From assembly GCA_903871605.1 (NCBI GenBank), contig CAIQHF010000036.1, positions 1 to 64,000 on the forward strand: a stretch of 64,000 nt of DNA, read 5' to 3'. This document shows, piece after piece, positions 60,541-64,000 of the stretch. Under the pieces are notes generated by a model, which did not search any database, was not told the DNA's origin, and saw nothing but the letters and a program-made list of their open reading frames with translations. Both the position numbers and the translations under genes were made by a program. The stretch's first letter is position 1. Each line of letters starts with the position of its first letter. This DNA is from an uncultured Sphingomonadaceae bacterium (GTDB lineage: Bacteria > Pseudomonadota > Alphaproteobacteria > Sphingomonadales > Sphingomonadaceae).

Positions 60541-61473
60541 ATGCGTTCCACCAGCAGCACCAGCGCGCGCGTCGGACGGGGAAAGACGGGAGGAGGCGCG
60601 GCGCGATCCGCTGCCGCAGCGCCCGGCGCGCGCGAGCCTCGCGCGTCGCTTTATGATGACGTGACAAACCGGATCATCGCCGAACTGGAGGCGGGCCGGA
60701 TGCCGTGGGTCCAGCCTTGGGGGCGTGTCGAGGGCGGAGCGGTTCCCGGCCTGCCGCGCAATGCGCTGACCGGGCGCACCTATTCGGGCGTCAACGTCCT
60801 GATCCTGTGGGGTTCGGTAATCGCCCGAGCCTACCCTTCCCAAAGCTGGCTTACGTTCAAACAGGCATTGGAGGCGGGCGGGTGCGTCCGCAACGGTGAG
60901 CAGGGGACGACCGTCGTCTATGCCGATCGCTTCATTCCCAAGGGCGAAGCCGAGAAAGCTTCACAATCCGGTGATGATCCGAAAGCGGTGCCGTTCCTCA
61001 AGCGGTTCACCGTGTTCAACGTCGCGCAATGCGACGGCCTGCGCGATGGCCTCGCCGCCGATCCAGCACCCTTGCCCGATCGCGAGATCGTGCCCGTCGC
61101 CGAGGAGCTGATCGCGGCCAGCGGCGCCGATTTCCGCATCGGCGGCGCCAAGGCTTATTATGTCCCGTCCGCCGATTTCATACAGGTGCCGCCGCAACCG
61201 GCCTTCTTCGAGCAGATCAATTATTACCGGACGGCGCTGCACGAACTGACGCATTGGGTCGGGGGTAAGACGCGTCTCGCCCGCGACCAGTCGGGCGCGT
61301 TCGGCACGCAAGCCTATGCCCGCGAGGAACTCGTCGCGGAAATGGGCTCGGCCTTTTTGTGCGCAGCATTGGGCATCGTGCCGACCGTCCGTCACGCCGA
61401 TTATCTCGGGTCTTGGCTGCAGTTATGCCCAGCTCGGCATAACTTTAGTAATCACGAGCAGCTGATAATGTGA
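60541..61473 (+). pseudogene. ardC: ArdC-like antirestriction protein, 5' part (interrupted)
   Basis: ATG 60541 opens a 310-codon frame. The N-terminal ssDNA-binding domain (SLYDDVTNRIIAELEAGRMP, then NALTGRTYSGVNVLILW) is followed by the zincin-like domain with TALHELTHWVGGKTRL (H-E-x-x-H at about 233-237) and REELVAEMGSAFLCAALG. The family sequence stops at about 61419 (YLGSWL) and resumes at 62238, so the gene is interrupted by an inserted element. The C-terminal codons to 61473 come from that element. Confidence 0.85.
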
Positions 61474-61480
61474 AGGAACG
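61447..61480 (+). repeat. Left 34-bp inverted repeat
   Basis: Begins AGTAATCACGAGCAGCTGAT and ends GTGAAGGAACG. Its reverse complement matches 62206-62239 except at three positions. Confidence 0.8.
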
Positions 61481-62155
61481 TTGCCGTTGCGCGGGAACGC
61501 GCGAAAACCTGCCGCTCAAGGCAAGCATTGCTGCGCATTATATTCTGTGAACCTCTGGCTTCGCTTTGACGAGCAGAGGAGGCAAGGTGCCCGGGATCAT
61601 GCGTTGCTGTCGTTCCTCTACAATAGCGGGGCGAGGATCCAGGAAGCGCTCGATCTGTGTCCGTCTGCTATCCGGTTCGAGGCGCCAAGCTGCGTTAAGC
61701 TGTTCGGCAAGGGGAGGAAGGAACGGATATGCCCGCTCTGGCCCGAGACGATCACGTTGCTCAAAAAACTGCTGGAGCGGCAACCCAGAGCCGATAATGA
61801 GCGGCTCTTCGTCAACCGCTATGGCGATCCGCTCGGCGCGTCCGGGGTCCGATACAAGCTGGCTGCCTATGTGGAAGCCGCGGCGAAAACAACACCCTCG
61901 CTCGGATCGAAAACTGTCACACCGCACAGCTTCCGCCATGCCACTGCCGTCCATCTTGTATCTGCGGGCGTCGATATCACCGTGATCCGCAGTTGGCTCG
62001 GTCATGTGAGCCTCGATACCACTAACCACTATGCCCAGGCCGATCTGACAGCCAAACGGCGGGCGCTTGAAAAGGTTGGCATCCCGTCCGCATCGACCAA
62101 ACCGTCGCCCTGGAAGAAAGACGCCAGTGTGCTCGCTTGGCTCGACGCACTCTAA
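61481..62155 (+). CDS. Tyrosine recombinase (phage-integrase family), N-terminally short
   Basis: A 224-residue open frame. The catalytic domain is intact: Arg in LYNSGARIQEAL, Lys in LFGKGRKERICPL, HSFRHATAVHLVSAGVD (H-x-x-R), LGHVSLDTTNHYAQ with the H and nucleophile Tyr. The core-binding domain is nearly absent, and the first 25 or so residues look unrelated, so the gene is truncated. Most similar in layout to the third recombinase of RIT elements. Confidence 0.75.
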   Translation: MPLRGNARKPAAQGKHCCALYSVNLWLRFDEQRRQGARDHALLSFLYNSGARIQEALDLCPSAIRFEAPSCVKLFGKGRKERICPLWPETITLLKKLLERQPRADNERLFVNRYGDPLGASGVRYKLAAYVEAAAKTTPSLGSKTVTPHSFRHATAVHLVSAGVDITVIRSWLGHVSLDTTNHYAQADLTAKRRALEKVGIPSASTKPSPWKKDASVLAWLDAL

Positions 62156-62205
62156 ATAATGAGAAGGACGCTCGCTACAACACGGTGAAAACCGTGCACC
62201 GGCGG

Positions 62206-62239
62206 CGTTCCTTCACATTATCGGCTACTCGCGATTACT
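62206..62239 (+). repeat. Right 34-bp inverted repeat
   Basis: Begins CGTTCCTTCACATTATCGGC and ends GCGATTACT. It is the partner of 61447-61480 and ends at the point where ardC sequence resumes. Confidence 0.8.
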
Positions 62240-62366
62240 CGACGTGCTGCGCGGCGACAATCGCGCCATCTTCCGCGCGGCGAGCGCCGCCAGCAAAGCC
62301 GCCGATTATCTTCTCGCCTTACGCGACGGCGAAACCGCAGCCCAAGCGGGGAGGCTGGCGGCGTGA
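62238..62366 (+). pseudogene. ArdC-like protein, 3' part
   Basis: The frame LDVLRGDNRAIFRAASAASK then AADYLLALRDG is the usual ArdC C-terminus, and it ends at TGA 62364-62366. It directly continues the YLGSWL of the upstream half. The following GTG start overlaps this stop. Confidence 0.75.
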
Positions 62367-64000
62367 CACCACGCCCACCGCTCGCCGACGAGCCGACGCC
62401 GATCGGCCGGCAGACATTGGTGCCCGGCGTCGCGCCGATCCTGCCGCCCGACCGGCTCGCGCTGCGCGCCTCCGCGCCCTTGCGCTCGCCCAAAGTCCAG
62501 AAGCCTGACGATGCCGCAGCGCTGGAAGCCTCGCTGATCGAGAACATCGCCCGGCTCGATCCAGACGAGGTGACCCGCTGGGAAACTTTCACTACGCTCG
62601 TCAAAAAGGGTCGTAGCATTGACGATCTCTCGACCACCTTTGGCCTGCCCGAATTGATGATCCGTCGCACGCTGGCGCTCGGCAATCTTCTGCCGCGCAT
62701 CCGTCATATCTACCAACGCGGCGACATTGACGGCACCACCGTGCGTCACCTGACGCTCGCCAGCAAGGCGCAGCAGAAAGCATGGCTCGCCTTGTTCGAC
62801 GACGACGACGCTTATTGCCCGAGCTGCCACCAGTTGAAGGCGTGGCTGTTCGGCGGGCAATCGATCCAGACGAAGCACGCGCTGTTCGACCTCGCGACCT
62901 TTACGGGAAGCATCGTAACGGACCTGTTCGGTGAGGGCGGCTATTTTGCCGATACCGACGCGTTCTGGGTCGCGCAGAATGCGGCGATCGAGGAACGCCG
63001 CGCCGCCTATCTCGACACGGGCTGGCCGGATGTCGTGATCGTACCCGCATCCGACCATTTCTCGACATGGGAATATGAAAAGGCGGCCAAGCGCAAAGGT
63101 GGCCGCGTCTATATCGATGTCCGCGCGACCGGCGAGGTAACCTTCCACGAAGGCTATGTCAGCCGGAAGGAAGCCGCAAAGGCGCGTAGCGGCGGCGGCA
63201 GCGCGACCGGCGACGGCGATGTGAAGGCCGTCCGGCCCGAGATCAGCGGGCCGATGCAGACCTATATCGACCTGCATCGCCATGCCGCCGTGCGCGCCGA
63301 TCTGCTGTCCCACCCGGGCGTGGCGCTGCGTTTGATGGTCGCCCATACCTGCGCGGGATCGTCGCTCTGGCGCGTGGCGGTCGAACCGCGCACCGCGCGC
63401 AACGATGCCATCGCCGAGAGCACGGAGGGCAGCGCAGCCGAAGCGGCGTTCGATGTGGCGCGGCGGGCGTTGCTGGGCGATCTTGGACTGTCGGACGACG
63501 AGGCGACGCTGTGCACCTACGCCGATGATGCCCGCACGACGACCTTGTTTCTGCGGCTGATCGACCTGCCCGATGAGACCGTGATGTCGATCCTGTCGGT
63601 CGTGATGGGCGAGACGCTCGCCAGTGGTGGCGTCATCGTCGAGGCGGTCGGCGCACAGATCGGCACCGACATGGCGCGTTGGTGGCAAGCCGACGAAGCT
63701 TTCTTCGACACGGTACGCGATCGCGCGGTGCTCGGGGAAATCGTTGCGGAGGTGGCGGGCGACGCGGTCGCCCGCGCCAATGCCAAGGAGAAGGGCAAGA
63801 CGTTGAAGGCGATCATCCGCGCGCATCTCGACGGCAGTGAAGGTCGAACCAAGGTCGAGCATTGGGTGCCGCGCTGGATGCGCTTCGCGCCATCCGCCTA
63901 CACGGCACGCGGTGGCGTCGGCACCGTCACGGCGGCCGAAACACTCGCTGTGATCCGATCGACGCTCGATGCGGACGCCCGAGGATCGGACTCCGACGAG
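62363..64000 (+). CDS. ParB/RepB/Spo0J-family protein, partial; N-terminal domain apparently lost
   Basis: Open from GTG 62363 to the window end (546 codons). Residues 1-45 (PTPIGRQTLVPGVAPILPPD) match the tail of a small protein usually coded between ardC and parB. Residues 55 on match the ParB-like plasmid protein from its HTH part: LIENIARLDPDEVTRWETF, IDDLSTTFGLPELMIRRTLA, then ALFDDDDAYCPSCHQLKAWL. The ParB N-terminal CTPase/nuclease fold is missing, pointing to an in-frame deletion fusion. The role would be DNA binding on a plasmid. Confidence 0.75.
   Translation, partial: MTPRPPLADEPTPIGRQTLVPGVAPILPPDRLALRASAPLRSPKVQKPDDAAALEASLIENIARLDPDEVTRWETFTTLVKKGRSIDDLSTTFGLPELMIRRTLALGNLLPRIRHIYQRGDIDGTTVRHLTLASKAQQKAWLALFDDDDAYCPSCHQLKAWLFGGQSIQTKHALFDLATFTGSIVTDLFGEGGYFADTDAFWVAQNAAIEERRAAYLDTGWPDVVIVPASDHFSTWEYEKAAKRKGGRVYIDVRATGEVTFHEGYVSRKEAAKARSGGGSATGDGDVKAVRPEISGPMQTYIDLHRHAAVRADLLSHPGVALRLMVAHTCAGSSLWRVAVEPRTARNDAIAESTEGSAAEAAFDVARRALLGDLGLSDDEATLCTYADDARTTTLFLRLIDLPDETVMSILSVVMGETLASGGVIVEAVGAQIGTDMARWWQADEAFFDTVRDRAVLGEIVAEVAGDAVARANAKEKGKTLKAIIRAHLDGSEGRTKVEHWVPRWMRFAPSAYTARGGVGTVTAAETLAVIRSTLDADARGSDSDE

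Larger units (their letters stand above)
61421..62237 (+). mobile_element. Insertion carrying a tyrosine recombinase, inside ardC
   Basis: About 815 bp between the two halves of ardC. Near the left end is the palindrome AGTTATGCC-CAGCTC-GGCATAACT (61421-61444). Inward of it, and at the right end, are 34-base inverted repeats (61447-61480 and 62206-62239) that agree at 31 of 34 positions. The single gene is a tyrosine recombinase resembling the recombinase trios of RIT-type elements, so this is likely a shortened derivative. Confidence 0.75.

Noticed and set aside
62306-63862. 518-codon leftward open frame opposite the ParB-like gene
   Set aside because: It is the antisense shadow of the GC-rich ParB-like coding frame and shows no family motif.

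Overview
The window is GC-rich DNA from an alphaproteobacterium, most probably a sphingomonad (Sphingomonas or a close relative). Support comes from sphingomonad-type porins, NodT-type efflux genes, an AHL synthase/PhyH pair, and a lasso-peptide cluster with an isopeptidase, TonB receptor and FecIR. ArdC and ParB-like genes at the right end point to a plasmid, chromid or integrated element. I saw no rRNA, tRNA or CRISPR array.

Layout. 1-285: start of a ClC channel gene. 493-3846: arsenic operon arsR-arsC-arsN2-arsH-arsB, read leftward. 4.4-7.5 kb: gene remnants (5'-truncated IS91 transposase, LysR tail, ModE-like fragment) around an Rrf2 regulator and an exported protein. 7.6-25.3 kb: envelope and stress block with a response regulator/histidine kinase pair, an RND pump operon, two porins, a retropepsin-PDZ protein and small exported proteins. 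Four intergenic copies of the palindrome GTGAAATTAATTTCAC (two exact, two variant) tie several of these genes together. 25.5-29.6 kb: ECF sigma, anti-sigma, periplasmic sensor, DUF1800, DUF1501. 29.6-34.6 kb: small exported proteins, a ClC-CBS channel and an SLC13/RCK permease. 34.8-43.3 kb: sulfide/persulfide detoxification cluster (ETHE1-like dioxygenase, two YeeE/YedE proteins, phosphatase-like/SQR fusion, sulfite exporter, cyanide-insensitive bd oxidase) with a divergent peroxiredoxin and ArsR-type repressor. 43.8-46.8 kb: small regulators and unknown membrane proteins.

46.8-59.1 kb is the most interesting part. A quorum-sensing unit (luxR, luxI), a PhyH dioxygenase and a GntR regulator lead co-directionally into a lasso-peptide operon: a 43-residue precursor missing from ordinary ORF calls, a fused RRE-protease B protein and an Asn-synthetase-like cyclase C. 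These converge on a leftward fecI-fecR-TonB receptor-isopeptidase operon. The combination suggests a density-controlled lasso peptide that is made, taken back up and opened by the same bacterium, perhaps with an extra hydroxylation. There is no ABC exporter gene in the cluster.

59.5-64 kb: an orphan receiver protein, a hairpin-rich stretch, ardC split by a tyrosine-recombinase element with 34-bp inverted repeats, and a ParB-like gene that seems to have lost its N-terminal domain. Functions are inferred from motifs read by eye, and no database search was possible.
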